Of a stretch of DNA of 64,000 nt, positions 10,406 through 21,362 are shown piece by piece. This stretch comes from Plantago major (Eukaryota; Streptophyta; Magnoliopsida; Lamiales; Plantaginaceae), in assembly GCA_026545765.1 (NCBI GenBank), contig CM048839.1:19034566-19098565 (forward strand), in the 5' to 3' direction. The notes under the pieces were generated by a model, which ran no database searches, was not told the origin of the DNA, and saw only the letters and a program-made list of their open reading frames with translations. A program made the position numbers and the translations under genes. Position 1 is the first letter of the stretch; every line of letters starts with the position of its first letter.

Positions 10406-13195
10406 GCTCAAACAAGTGCAAAGCAGGCTCCCAATGATGAAAAAAGGGACCTACTTCCCTTCTTCAAAGCTCAAACACTGCCAAAGCATATTCAATGCTT
10501 CAAGAAATGGCAAAGGTTAAGGTGCTCTGATCTCTCTGAAATATTGAGAATCACAGATCAACCAACCAGACGAGCACGAGCTCTTGACTTGGAGACATAT
10601 ATCCATGCAATGTTCCCTACCGAACAGTACACAGTTGCAATTTTATTGCATAAGGATTTCTCCAGAGAAGTGGCGCACAGTTTGATACAAGCCTTTGAAC
10701 AGGCAGATGGTCATACAAGATTACAAATGGCATTCAAGCCAGTTCTGCCCCAGACTCTGCAATTTATACCTTCTGAACAAGAAGAGGTTAATGGGCAGAA
10801 GATCACTATTCCTGAAGTGATCAATCTTGTATCTGAAGATGATGAGGAGGAAGAGATAAACGAAAACAATTTCGATGAACCTCCCACTGATCATCACCAA
10901 AAGGATGACACAGAAAAAAAGGATGATGATGATGCCCCTGCACCAGGGACCGGAGGAATTTCACAAAGAAATCATGCCTCAACTGCTGAAAAAGCGAGAG
11001 GAAAGCACGAAATCTCCGTCTCCATCTCCTCAAAAGTCAACTCATCCATCTTCCCAACAAAAGGTTATCTTGAACAAGTAGTTGAGGATTACGAGAAATC
11101 ACTCGAAATTGTTGAATACTCAATCGAGCGCTCAACTCGGACAATTGTTGGAAGAAGAACAACGACTCCATCTTCAAGCTGGAAGACCGGATAGCCAAAT
11201 CCGAGACAAGCTTAACCAACTACAAGATCAATATCCGCAAGAGATGATTGCTTACTCGAGGTTAAAGAGCTACGAGATCTTGTAAATGCCATCACCAAAG
11301 AACTCGATACTGAAGAAGTATCTGAAATTAAGCATGATGCTAAGGCTGCATCATCTTCAAAAGAAATACCATCCTCCTCCCAAAAAGGGAAGAAACCAAT
11401 CTCTGAGATGGTTGCTGGACTCGACACAATCGTTGAGAATGTCCAAGAGGATGAAGATCACTGGGTTGATTACTCAGATGATGAAGAAGACAAGACTTTG
11501 GCAGAGCATCGCAATGAACATCTAGCTGTTTCACACTTGAAAAGGAAACTGATTGCTCCTGAAACTTTCAGCAAACTGCCAAATGTCCACTCCCATGAAT
11601 ACATGAACAGATACCAAGTACTGGCTCATCTGAAAAAGGAGATGTCTTCACAGAACAAGGAAGTAATTGCCTCCGTCCCCTCTGAAATGAAAAAGTTCAC
11701 TGAGCTCGTTACTCAGAGAACAACTAGCATAGTCATTGCTCAGAAAGATCTGGGAATGATAAGGGACGATGATGCGTCTTTAGCTGAAAAAGCTTTCCAA
11801 GAGGCAAGTTACACTGCTGGAAAAGCAGATGCCATCCTAGGCCCATTGGCAGAGCTCACTTAAGGACAATGGAAGGAGCTCAAAGCCGAACTTCAGAAGT
11901 TGGTCACTGCCTATAATTATTTACAAGGGCATTTTAACTCTCTCTCAGATTCTTTTATGAGACTGAGTCAGCCAACAATGACTAAGGGGGAAAGAGTGTA
12001 CAAATCTGGACCTCAAAGTCAGGGGGAATGGGAAGAAGGAGAAGAAAACAAGAAGAAATCTGGAGCTGGTGTGGCTCAGAGAGGAAGAAGAAACATGAAA
12101 ACTTCCCAGCCACCACTCAGAATCAACAAACCCTCCTCAAGCCAAGCTTCTTTGCAAATAGTAGCTACTTCCCAGAAACCTACTGAAGGAACTACAATGA
12201 TAACAAGGGCCATGGCACAGAAACCTCCAAGGAGTACCAAGGCTCCAAGGAGAAGACAAGTTAAAGGGATTGATGAATCTTCTGAAGAAGAAGAAGGTCA
12301 AATCAAGTCCTTGGGCAATGAAGAAGGCTATAAAACTCTCACAAGATCTAATATTGATGATGATGAGGAAACTGATGAAGATGAAGCTCCTCTTCACAGA
12401 AAAAGGAAAATTGAAAGCCTAACTGAGCCCATAGCTGCAAAGCCCCTAGCAGCTAAAACACCCTCTGGAAATACCAAGTCATCGAGGTGGTTCTTCAAGC
12501 AACAACCCCAAAGAGAATTCAAGATGAGAAGAGCAGTGAGAGCTGAGCAAAGACAAAGTCAACTTCCACTCAGGCCAGAAGAAGCCAAAATAGAGTATGT
12601 GAAGAATGACAATGATTCCTCTGTCTACAGGTGCATCAATCAGAACAATGACTATTGGATTCTGGAACTTAAGCATCTACTGGTAAATTCAAGATTTCCA
12701 GAACCAATCCATAAACAACTTATGGCATGGAGAAAAGATAAGCCAACCTTGATCAACACCACTCACATTAAAGCCTGGTTGGATTTTGAAGTTGTCAAGA
12801 GAACTGAAGCCATGAGAAAGGACCTCTCTGATGAATATCCATATGGAAAGCCAGATGATGTGCACAGAATTCTGAATATCACAGGAACAGGCACAAGAGC
12901 AAGACTCGCTGTGGAACCCTATGAATCGTTCTATCTAACTGAAGATCAATACAAGGGTGACATCAGATATCTGAGGATTATCTACGAATACTTCAAGCTT
13001 TCAGATATCAGAATAGAGCATGCCTAGAAGTGGGGAAAGTATCTGTGGGTCAAACATTTTGTCAAGAAAAATCCTACCAAAACCTACAAAGAGGTCTGTG
13101 GATTTGCCAGAGACACTGAGATGCTCGTCAGAACACTTCTCTATGATTATTCTGATGACATCAAAAGGTTTGGAGATAGGAAGTTTGCAGAATGA

Positions 13196-13570
13196 TCCAT
13201 AGAACAACTGTTGAAGACTTGAAAAATTGAAGACTTGAAGACTAGTCTGTTAGGATGTTTACTTGGAGCTTGGTTACTCATGTTGTCCTAATTTACTATG
13301 TATTTTTGTTGTATTTTTGCTGACTAAGCTAAACTTGTTTTATGTACTAAAGTTATCTGTAATCTTTCTTTGTAACTTATCTGAAGAACTTACTCTCAGA
13401 TAGTATTCTATAAAAGATAACTTGTCAGCAAAGATCACACCTTGTGATTTGGTTGATGTCTACTTTCTGCACTTAATTGAATGATTTGAAAAATCTTAAG
13501 AAATGATTAAGTGTTGGACTGTTCACTCATCCAAATTTGTAATATGTCAGATAGTCATCGTTGACTGATC
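13196..13570 (+). other. 3' untranslated region of the SIRE-type element
   Basis: AT-rich, non-coding stretch between the last extra-ORF stop and the polypurine tract. No other structure noted. Confidence 0.6.
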
Positions 13571-13583
13571 AAAAAGGGGGAAA
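13571..13583 (+). other. Polypurine tract
   Basis: AAAAAGGGGGAAA lies just before the LTR's TGTTAGG. This is the usual primer for plus-strand DNA synthesis. Confidence 0.9.
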
Positions 13584-13585
13584 TT

Positions 13586-15234
13586 TGTTAGGAAATTTGT
13601 TAGATATTTTGTTAGAAATATCGGTTTAGATTTTGATCAGCAACATGATGACTTATCTTAGTCTCAGAAAGGTGATTAGTACTCTTGGTTCACTTGAACA
13701 TTGTAAAAGGGGAAACCCACTAAGTATGATAGTCTTGCTAATCTTGTATAGGATGTTAGGTTTCAAAATGTAATTTTTATTTTATGAAGAGAATACCAAG
13801 AAGAAGACATCCAAGCAGAACAAGTTCAACGACATTGAAGATTTGAAGAAACTGCACAAGATTACTGAAATAGTTTTGCAGATACCTTGATCAGATATCT
13901 TGAAGACACGAATAGTTTTAAACAAGCTGTGTCACAAGAGATATCTGAGAATTAGAAGGTTTTCTGAAAACCAGGAAAGTGCCCACAGATATCTACTCTC
14001 AGATACCTTAAGCCTTAACCACATTTCTGAAAAAGAAATATATTGCAACAAAGTTGTTTCAATAATGTGGTATCTGAAGATTAAAGATAAGGACGTGCAA
14101 AGAATCAGATAATACTAGTCTCGACATCGAGCATAGTTCCGTTACTCTGAGGACAAAAAAAAAGTACAGTACAATGCATTTAATGCACGGACAGAGATGT
14201 CTAAATAAAAGCAATGGTACCTTCTGAAGAAGAAGACAAACCTACTGCAGTACTATACACAGATATCAATAGTTTGAATTTGAGCCTAACGGATACTATT
14301 CAACGGCATTCAAATTCATCTATAAATATCAATACTTAGACTACTTGAGAAGACACCTTGAACTCCATAAACACGCTGAACAACATATTCTCTCAAGCAA
14401 ACTACTTATCCTCAAAGCTTTACATTGCGACCAAAGCTCACGATCTTAAGTAGCACTAAAGTTCTAAGTGTCACGATCCTAAACAAACCTTTGCTATCTG
14501 TGAAAGAGTTGAATTGAAAGATCAAGTATCTGAGATTCATTCTCTTGAACATTTATCTAAGACTTGGGTCAGTAAAAAGAACAAGATACCATACATTGAA
14601 AAGTGTATTAAGTATACTTGATTCACAGAGCTATCTGATTAACTGAAAAGTTATTAAAGAAGCTCATCTGACAAGTCAAACCAAAACCAACACCATCACT
14701 GGCGTGGAGTACATGAAGTACTTAGTTTGAGAAACTAAGGAATAACTCCAAGGTTATTGAGCACAGGAAGTACTTAGCTTGGGAAGCTAGGGAATAGCTC
14801 AAAAAGGTTTCTGAGTACAGGAAGTACTTGGCTGTGAAAGCCGGGGAACAACTCAGGGGGAACATTTGGTTGGGAACCATTTGTTTAAGGAATCTTAGAA
14901 TAGGATTTTTGTAAGGTGACCTCAATTATCTATTCTAGTGAATTCTAGGTCTTTGGAAGACCGAAGTGGATTAGTTGGAGGATTACGCCACCTCCACATA
15001 CCACTATACTTGCTGTGTTATTTACTTCTCTATACTTACTTTTCACCAACACACACACACACTTTAACTGTTTCTGCACTTATCTGTCTTAAGTCTTCCG
15101 CGCTCTGAATCTAAGTATCAGATATCTACACAGATATCTGAGAAATAGTTTTTATCGACAAAAGTTTTAAAAGACTATTCAACCCCCCCCCCCCCCCCCC
15201 ATAGTCTTTTACTTTGCCGTTATCTGGACCAACA
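13586..15234 (+). repeat. 3' LTR of the SIRE-type element (1649 bp)
   Basis: Starts TGTTAGGAAATTTG right after the polypurine tract and ends GGACCAACA, so it is bounded by TG...CA. The second half matches window bases 1-840. It supplies promoter and polyadenylation signals for the element. An 18-C run at 15183-15200 corresponds to only seven Cs in the 5' copy. Confidence 0.93.
14321..14330 (+). promoter_or_regulatory. LTR TATA box
   Basis: TATAAATATC lies about 33 bp before the LTR base matching window position 1. This spacing fits a Pol II start near 14354. Confidence 0.6.
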
Positions 15235-15734
15235 TATACACATAACAACTAAGCATACAATACACACATACCCTCGTCTTCCTCGGCTATTGTTAAGTCT
15301 ATAAATTGGCTCCCTGGTGTCCATGAACTCTGGACCCGCAACATCATACACCATTTGCTCCATCAGTTCATGATCATAATTAGCATCAGATATAGACGTA
15401 TTTTGAGTACTTCCGATCACATTTTTCTCCTTCCTTTTACGCTTTGAGAGATGCTCATAATCCATGAACGGTGCTCGTGTCTCACCATGATAACACTATA
15501 CCTCATACTGAGACACGAACCCCTTACTTTTCAAGTGCTCCACTACCGTTTCAGGAGGCAAAAATTGTTTATTCCTACATTTGTTCGCATTGCAAGGGCA
15601 CTTCATCTTCCCCCACTCAAACAAGTAGTTTGTGTAAGCACAAAAGTGATGAAGGATTCAACCCCTTCCACAAAACTAGACTGAATTCTGCCATTAACTA
15701 TGCGACGGTACATCCATGAACGATCGGGATTCAT
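15235..15734 (-). pseudogene. CACTA transposase remnant with internal deletion
   Basis: The start is at 15732-15734 (MNPDRSWMYRRIVNGRIQS). The transposase-associated N-terminal domain has Cys-rich KCPCNANKCRNKQF and then VYDVAGPEFMDT near 15310-15350. It then jumps directly to sequence matching the last exon of element B's transposase (the DLTTGEEDEG region, seen here near 15270). The whole catalytic TNP2 domain is therefore missing, as in classic dSpm deletion derivatives. Frameshifts are present. Confidence 0.75.
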
Positions 15735-16491
15735 AATTATATGATTAGCCCGACACGTCTACAATTATTAGATTTATAACATGCATTTTACGTTAATATA
15801 ATCACCAAATAGTCTCAAAACACTTAATTAAATCTTCATAATCTAGTGTATATATGCGAATTTATCGAATCAAAATTACTACGTAATTACAAACATCCTA
15901 ACATTATACTAATTAACAATACAAATTCACAATCAGTATATGAATTGCACAAAGTTAACTAGCTAGTATACTATAGCTCCCATAAACATACAATTGATCT
16001 AATTAGTCGAAATTAACAAAATTCCCAAATTTGTCAACAAGTAAGGGTTCCAAAACACTCAACTAAATCTTTCTAATCCTACTACATATACGAAAATATC
16101 AAATTAACAACCCTACATACTTCCAAACATCCTAACATTATACTAAAAATCCAAATTCATAATCAATATATCAATTGAACATCTCAAAGTTAACACACTA
16201 CGTAATATAAGCTAAACTAACTACTACATACTTACAATAAACATGCAATTGCTCAAATTAGTCGAAATTAACAAAATCCCCAAATTTGGCAAAGTTAGGG
16301 TTTTAGCCAAAATACCTTCGATTTAGCTGAAAAAAGATGAAATTGGTTGACCACACGAGCTCCTCGTCCCACGAGCTTCGAGAAGACTCCAAAATTGGCT
16401 GGAGCAATTGAGATTTGGTCGAAATTGAAATGGCGAATGAAGAAGGAAGAAGGAAGAAAAGAAGTTGAAAATCGGAGAAGAAAGACTCTTG

Positions 16492-16832
16492 CGATTCTAT
16501 AACGATTTTAGCGACGGATCGCTATCCGTCGCTAAAATCGTTATAGAATCGGGCAGTAGCCTTTTCTTCTCCAGTTTTCAACAGCTTCCGTCGCTATTTA
16601 GCGACGGATCGCTATCCGTCGCTAAAATCAATTTTCTTTTTTTTTTTTTAATCCGGTCAACTTATTTAGGGACGGATATAATATCCGTCCCTAAATAACG
16701 ACGAATATTTTTATCCATCGCCAAATAGCGACAGAAAAATATCCGTCGCTAAACCTAGCGATTTGTCGCTAGATAGCGACGGATTTTATCCGCCGCTAGG
16801 CTCCGTCGCTATTTGGAGAATTTCTTGTAGTG
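16492..16832. repeat. Subterminal transposase-binding-type repeats of CACTA A, with a 60-bp palindrome
   Basis: Inverted pairs of GCGACGGAT/ATCCGTCGC and GGGACGGAT/ATCCGTCCC. Positions 16492-16519 and 16524-16551 are perfect 28-bp inverted arms around CGCT. In CACTA elements such subterminal arrays are where the accessory transposase binds. Confidence 0.8.
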
Positions 16833-17584
16833 CTAGGTAGAAACTATAGAACGAAAACGAATCGATGCTAAAGCTGTGTAGATAATCTCCCAATCAACGT
16901 CAATCGTCGGATTACAAGGGAAAACGGTTCAATTACCTCAAATCCGATAATTGCCTTTGAAACTAGGTCTAGCTCTAGAGCAAGATGAGTGTTCTTGACA
17001 ATAGAATGAATCTGAAAAAGTAATAGTCGATGTTTTACTAATACAAAGAAAGAAAACGAAGTCTGAAGCGAATTAGGAAATAAAACGGTAAAATTCGTCT
17101 CTTCTAACAGGTGATGGCGTCCACCAAGATAGTCCTGGCGTCCGCCATGGTCGATATCTTGGCGGACGCCAAAGATAACTTGGCGGGCGCCTGGATTCGA
17201 TCCATGGCGCCCGCCAGAGCGTTCTGGCTCTTTTTGGCGGGCACCATCTCCAAGTTGGCGTTCGCCACTTCTTCCAGCAATTTTCAGTTTTGCCCTTTTG
17301 TCCTTTTTACTCGATTTTGCTCCTTTTAACCTCGATTCTTGGTATTTTGGCTTCTCCGCTCCAATTCTAGCAACCATACGAGGCATTGAGACTTCCATAT
17401 CTTCCAGATGCATGTAAAATACACCCTTTTTGCCTTCAATCAGCGCGGTTCAACCAAATACCTGCAAAATACACAAAGAACAAAACAAGTAAAAAGACTC
17501 TAAGAAACTACTAAAACTATACTTAAGGATAACAAAGAGACGGTAAAAAAAGACCATATGAGACGACGTAAAACCGACTCATCA
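16833..17584 (-). repeat. Tat-like Ty3/gypsy LTR fragment, split by CACTA A
   Basis: Read on the minus strand, it opens TGATGAGTCGG near 17584 and carries ATTTTGCAGGTATTTGG (about 17455-17470). A purine-rich segment with repeated GGCGGGCGCC-like palindromes follows, a pattern I associate with Tat/Ogre-type LTRs. It ends abruptly at the CACTA A terminus. No gene is supported. Lineage assignment is tentative. Confidence 0.5.
17106..17275. repeat. Array of GGCG-NN-CGCC palindromic decamers
   Basis: At least seven copies of variants of TGGCGKMCGCCA occur in 170 bp (ggcgtccgcc, ggcggacgcc, ggcgggcgcc, ggcgcccgcc, ggcgttcgcc and others). They sit within the Tat-like LTR. Confidence 0.8.
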
Positions 17585-19207
17585 ATAAGCTTTTGGGATT
17601 TGGGAGAAGAAAGAGAGAATATTCATTAACGTAAAGGACAAAACACGCGCCCACGCGCTTGATTGATGTGGCTGGTACTTTCCAGCAATTGTAGTAGGAT
17701 TTGGCGAAATTGAGCAAAATGGAGAAAAAATTGAATTTTCCACTTGCTTTCTATTGGGTTATATCATTACTTTGAATAATAATAAATATACTGTAATACT
17801 TGAACCTTTGATGCAGCTTCACAAAGAGTGTTCCAAAAAGGGCGAGATAAACACATAGATCATGTTTACCACTAGCTTTTTAGCTAGCTTTTCAGCTCCA
17901 AGAGCTTCTTTTGACCATTGACTAATAAAAAGTTCGTTACGTGAACGTGTAGCTTCTTAAATCAGTTAGCTGATCAGCTAGCTGAAAAGCTACCTGGTTG
18001 AGAAGCTAACCAAGTTAGCTTTTTAAAAAAGAAAAGCTCATTCTTATCTTTTTATTCCACAAATGTCCCTGAACTAAAATTAAATAAAATAGAAAAAAAT
18101 CACTCCTTATTATAATTGTCTCTTTTAATTCATCTGTCTTTCTTTGAAATGCACACATGTGCACTATACAATCATTACCGATTTTTTTCTTATTAAGTTA
18201 GAATGCTCACTAATATTTCTTTCAACTTCTGATAATTTTTAATGATGTTATTAAAGTGACGGTGAAAAGTATATTGAGTATATATTCGAATAAAATGTGA
18301 TGTACTATTATTTAAAAAAATAGACTAGTAATACGAAGAGAAAATTTTAAAATTAAATAAAAATAAGAGTAATGTACTTATATGTTATTTTACAAAGCTT
18401 ACCAGCTAATTTGCTAAACATATACATTAAAATCAGTTAGTTATAATCAGCTTAGTTAATCACCCAGCTAGTTAATAAGTTAGTTGTTAGCTTTTCACAC
18501 TGGCTTGTACCCAAATTGGCAATTCGAAAAACAGCTTCGGCCTACAGCTTGAATTATAAGGCGATCATATGGCTGACAGGTTGTCCCTATAGATCTTGAT
18601 CTGTTTGTAACTTTTGAAAATTCCCCAATTTCTCAACTTCACCACGCTAAATCAATTTATGATAGCATTTTTATTCTATAGGCCCTTTAAAGCCCAATCT
18701 AATGACATTTTCTTGACAAACTTACAATTGCATTGAATATTCAAAGTTAATAGAATCTAATAGAATATTACCGTATAATCAGGTTTTTAGTAAGCGATTG
18801 GCGTATTTTATTTATGCTTTCACGAGAATAGACTGTTTGGCATGCGACCAAAATCTAAAAAAATTCGTAACCAAAGGTTTTAATTGCGTGTCAAACAAAC
18901 ACTAACGACTAAGATTGAAAATAGTCAAGATAAAATAGACGAAACTGATTGTATTATCGGTGAAGCAATGAAGCATAAAAGCTACGTTATTAAACCCGGC
19001 GGGTCGCCCCGGTTCAACCGATGTTCGGTGGCCTTGGCGGGCCGAAAACCCCAAAAACTCGGGGAAATCAGCCGCCCGGTAAATAACCGGGTCAGACCGG
19101 GTGAAAAAAAAAAAGAAAAGAAAATTTGATTTGACCTAATCTAAACCCCTAAATCAGTAAAATGATCGACTTCTCCTTCATTCTTCAAGCCGCTATCTGC
19201 TCCGTCT
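17585..19207. other. AT-rich spacer without genes
   Basis: 17868-18540 is rich in AGCTAGCTTTTCAGC-like words in both orientations at its two ends (17870-18030 and 18400-18530), possibly a decayed small DNA transposon. 18990-19110 is a GC-rich patch with CCCGGCGGGTCGCCCCGG-type repeats. No coding potential is supported. Confidence 0.4.
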
Positions 19208-20060
19208 GTTAGAATTTTAGTCACCAAAGAGGCTAGCCCATGACTTTGCACCTCAACCAAAGGGGGTCCCACACGTTGGAAATGAAGTTTCCTCAAACGT
19301 GTATAATCTACTATAGTAGTAGATGACACTTGAGAAAGAATTACTAAAATTCATTGAAAGTTGAAAGAGTAATTGAAGCTCAAAGTGTGTTGGTTGATGC
19401 ATTGTTATGGAATGCCAAGAGTTGGAATGAGAAAAGTCCCACATGGCTAAAATTGAGAAAGAAGGAACTACATAATAGTCCAAGACTTGGCTAAGGGTTT
19501 GGGCCCTTAGGGGCACCCATGGTTTTGGAAGGGAGGAGGAGCTAGATGCTCCATTACTTGACCACACGCACCCGCCTGGCTCCACCAGGAGCCGGGCCCG
19601 GGTCGTGGGTTCGCGGGTCACGGTCTAGAGCTGATTATAATCTTTTTGGGCCAGAAACCTACTACGTTTAGTTGAGCCCAATAAGATTAAGTCTGAAACG
19701 AAAAGCCCAACGGTCGTATACCTGTTCGGATTGGGCTTGAGCGAAACAGTACATCTGCTCGCATGGGACATATCCGTTCGGAACTGTTGCACTTTCAGAA
19801 AGTCGCAACTCCTCAGGGACCAGTTCGCGAATAGTTGTACCTGTCAGACTCAACTCTTCGAAACTATAGATAGACCCCCCAACATTCGGATTTAGACACA
19901 CAAATCCATCCTTCTCTCTTCTCTCTTAAACTCTCTAAAAAGCCTAAATAAACCTTTATTGTATTAGTTCGCCGAGTCAGAGTTCAAGTGCTGGGACTCT
20001 GATTCAAATACTGATGTTCTATCTTGGGAGACAATTTGCTAAGGAAACCGTAAGCACCAG
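19208..20060 (+). repeat. LTR-like block, family uncertain
   Basis: Begins TGTTAGAATTTTAGTC, contains GGGGGTCCCACACG and GTGGGACATAT-like words, and ends in a run (AAATAAACCTTTATTG, then GGGACTCTGATTC) that resembles the R-U5 part of some Copia or TRIM LTRs. I find no clear partner LTR, primer site or target duplication. The ORFs in it are not gene-like. Confidence 0.35.
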
Positions 20061-20831
20061 TGTGGGGCAAATACAGTCTTAAGGAAATAGGCCACGCCTT
20101 CGCCCAGCAGTCTAATATCCTTACTCTCTCTGTTTCCATCCTCATATACTACCACCAACCAACACCTTCTTCTCAGTCCTTCTTCGATCGCTCATCTCAT
20201 GATTCTCATCGGCCATCCTTCTTCAGTTCTTCGATCAGTGCTTCTTGTTCTTGCCTTCTTCAGTTCTTCTTCTTCGATCGCTGCTGCATGTTGATTCATT
20301 CGGTTCTGTGAGAAACTAATGGAAATGATATTATTACCGACCTTTTTTCAAAGCTAAGCGCGTTGAGAAGACAGGAATAAGAGCAAACGAACAATGAGTC
20401 AATGACCATATCTATTCAACCATGTCGAATGATTTCAGTTCTGTGGAAGATGGTAAGAAATAAGGGTGTAGAATTTAGAAGGAAGAGAGTAATGGAGAAG
20501 CAAAAAGGGGAGGATAAATGATGAAATGACAAGAAAAATATTCAGGTCTTGCAAGTTGTGATATGGCACAATACTCTGAGAATTACATGAAATTAAATTA
20601 AAAGGAGACAACTACACTAGTCCTACTTTGAATAATTATCATTAGTTATCTATTTTATCAGCAATTGTAGTTCAAAAATATCTATAAAGTTGTTTTTATT
20701 ACATTATTTTAAAAATGATATAATAGTAGGTTGACCCGAATTAACCAAGTTGTACCTCACTCAGTAGGTAGGCCAGGTCCGGATTTCAAAACATAGCATA
20801 AAAGTGTCAGCGTTGTTGAAGTCAAACTAAT
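20061..20831. other. Non-coding spacer before CACTA B
   Basis: CT-rich (TTCTTCGATCG repeats, 20160-20290), then AT-rich. The last three bases (AAT, 20829-20831) are the left target duplication of element B. No gene is supported. Confidence 0.5.
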
Positions 20832-21170
20832 CACTACAAAAAAAAAAGGTTTAGGGACGGATTTATCCGTCCCTAAACCATAGCCGATTCGTCCCTAATC
20901 CGTTAGGGACGGATAGGGATGCACGTCCTTAAAACGGGCGTCTCTAACCGTTTAGGGACGGATAATATATCCGTCCCTAAACAGAGACGGATTTTATCCG
21001 TCCCTAATGGTCAAACACCATTAGAGACGGATAATATCCGTCTCTAATGGTTGTGACCGTTAGGGACGGATCCCTAACCTTAGAGACGGATTTAACTTAG
21101 GGACGGATAAATCCGTCCCTAATCAACGGGATGGTTTAGGGACGGATAATATCCGTCCCTAAACTGGTTT
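20832..21170. repeat. Left subterminal repeat region of CACTA B
   Basis: About ten copies, in both orientations, of AGGGACGGAT, many paired as palindromes such as TAGGGACGGATTTATCC. These are the expected accessory-transposase binding sites. Confidence 0.85.
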
Positions 21171-21362
21171 TTTTTTTTAATTTTTATATTTTTTACATTT
21201 CACCTGTTTTACAATGTAGTCGTAGATAATATACCCGCAAGTGATAAAATTGCATTAATTAAAATAGAGATTCGATAAAATATCCGAACAAAAGACTAAA
21301 TATCCGAACAAGATGAATAGTGTGAAAAGTATGTATCTAGAACAACGTAAGTACATGAGCAT

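Larger units (their letters stand above)
9569..13195 (+). pseudogene. Extra ORF of the SIRE-type element, intron-containing C-terminal half
   Basis: Four short exons (36, 34, 50 and 39 codons) rich in Glu, Ser, Pro and Lys, each opening with Ala or Val after a phase-0 acceptor, lead into a long exon from 10406. That exon has a folded-looking part (FFKAQTLPKHIQCFKKWQRL, LDLETYIHAMFPTEQYTVAI) and acidic runs near 10840-10935. A basic linker (12040-12560) precedes a C-terminal block at 12560-13195 (YRCINQNNDYWILELKHLLV, KAWLDFEVVKRTEAMRKDL, ILNITGTGTRARLAVEPYES, FKLSDIRIEH, KWGKYLWVKHFVKKNPTKTY). Frames slip at about 11100-11260. In-frame stops lie at 11861 (TAA) and 13025 (TAG), and the reading otherwise continues to TGA 13193-13195. 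No family is recognised with certainty. Confidence 0.6.
1..15234 (+). mobile_element. SIRE-type Ty1/copia LTR retrotransposon, 5' end cut by the window
   Basis: Order seen: 5' LTR remainder, Met-tRNA primer site, gag with zinc knuckle, protease, integrase, reverse transcriptase, RNase H, a long extra ORF region, polypurine tract and a complete 3' LTR. The integrase-before-RT order identifies Copia. The very large size, long gag tail, in-frame gag-pol stop and additional region after pol suggest the SIRE/Maximus lineage. It interrupts CACTA element A, because similarity to the CACTA transposase resumes directly after 15234. The target duplication cannot be tested because the left LTR start lies outside the window. 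Several frameshifts and stops make it non-coding as read, though pol is broken in few places. Confidence 0.93.
15235..16832 (-). mobile_element. CACTA element A, right part only (deletion derivative)
   Basis: The right terminus reads TTTCTTGTAGTG (16821-16832), the complement of CACTACAAGAAA. It is preceded by subterminal inverted copies of GCGACGGAT and GGGACGGAT. The inner part is colinear with the transposase N-terminus of element B. The SIRE-type retrotransposon interrupts it at 15234, so its left end lies beyond the window. It cannot encode a complete transposase. Confidence 0.85.

Noticed and set aside
7584..13195. Interpretation of the extra ORF as a retroviral envelope gene
   Set aside because: No signal peptide, membrane anchor or cleavage motif is visible. 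The protein is largely charged and disordered.
16868..17413. A 181-codon minus-strand ORF rich in Gly, Arg and Gln
   Set aside because: It lies in a Tat-like LTR, and its repetitive composition comes from the GGCG palindrome array. No domain is visible.
19253..19901. Minus-strand ORFs of 122 and 77 codons as host genes
   Set aside because: No recognisable domain, and they overlap an LTR-like block.
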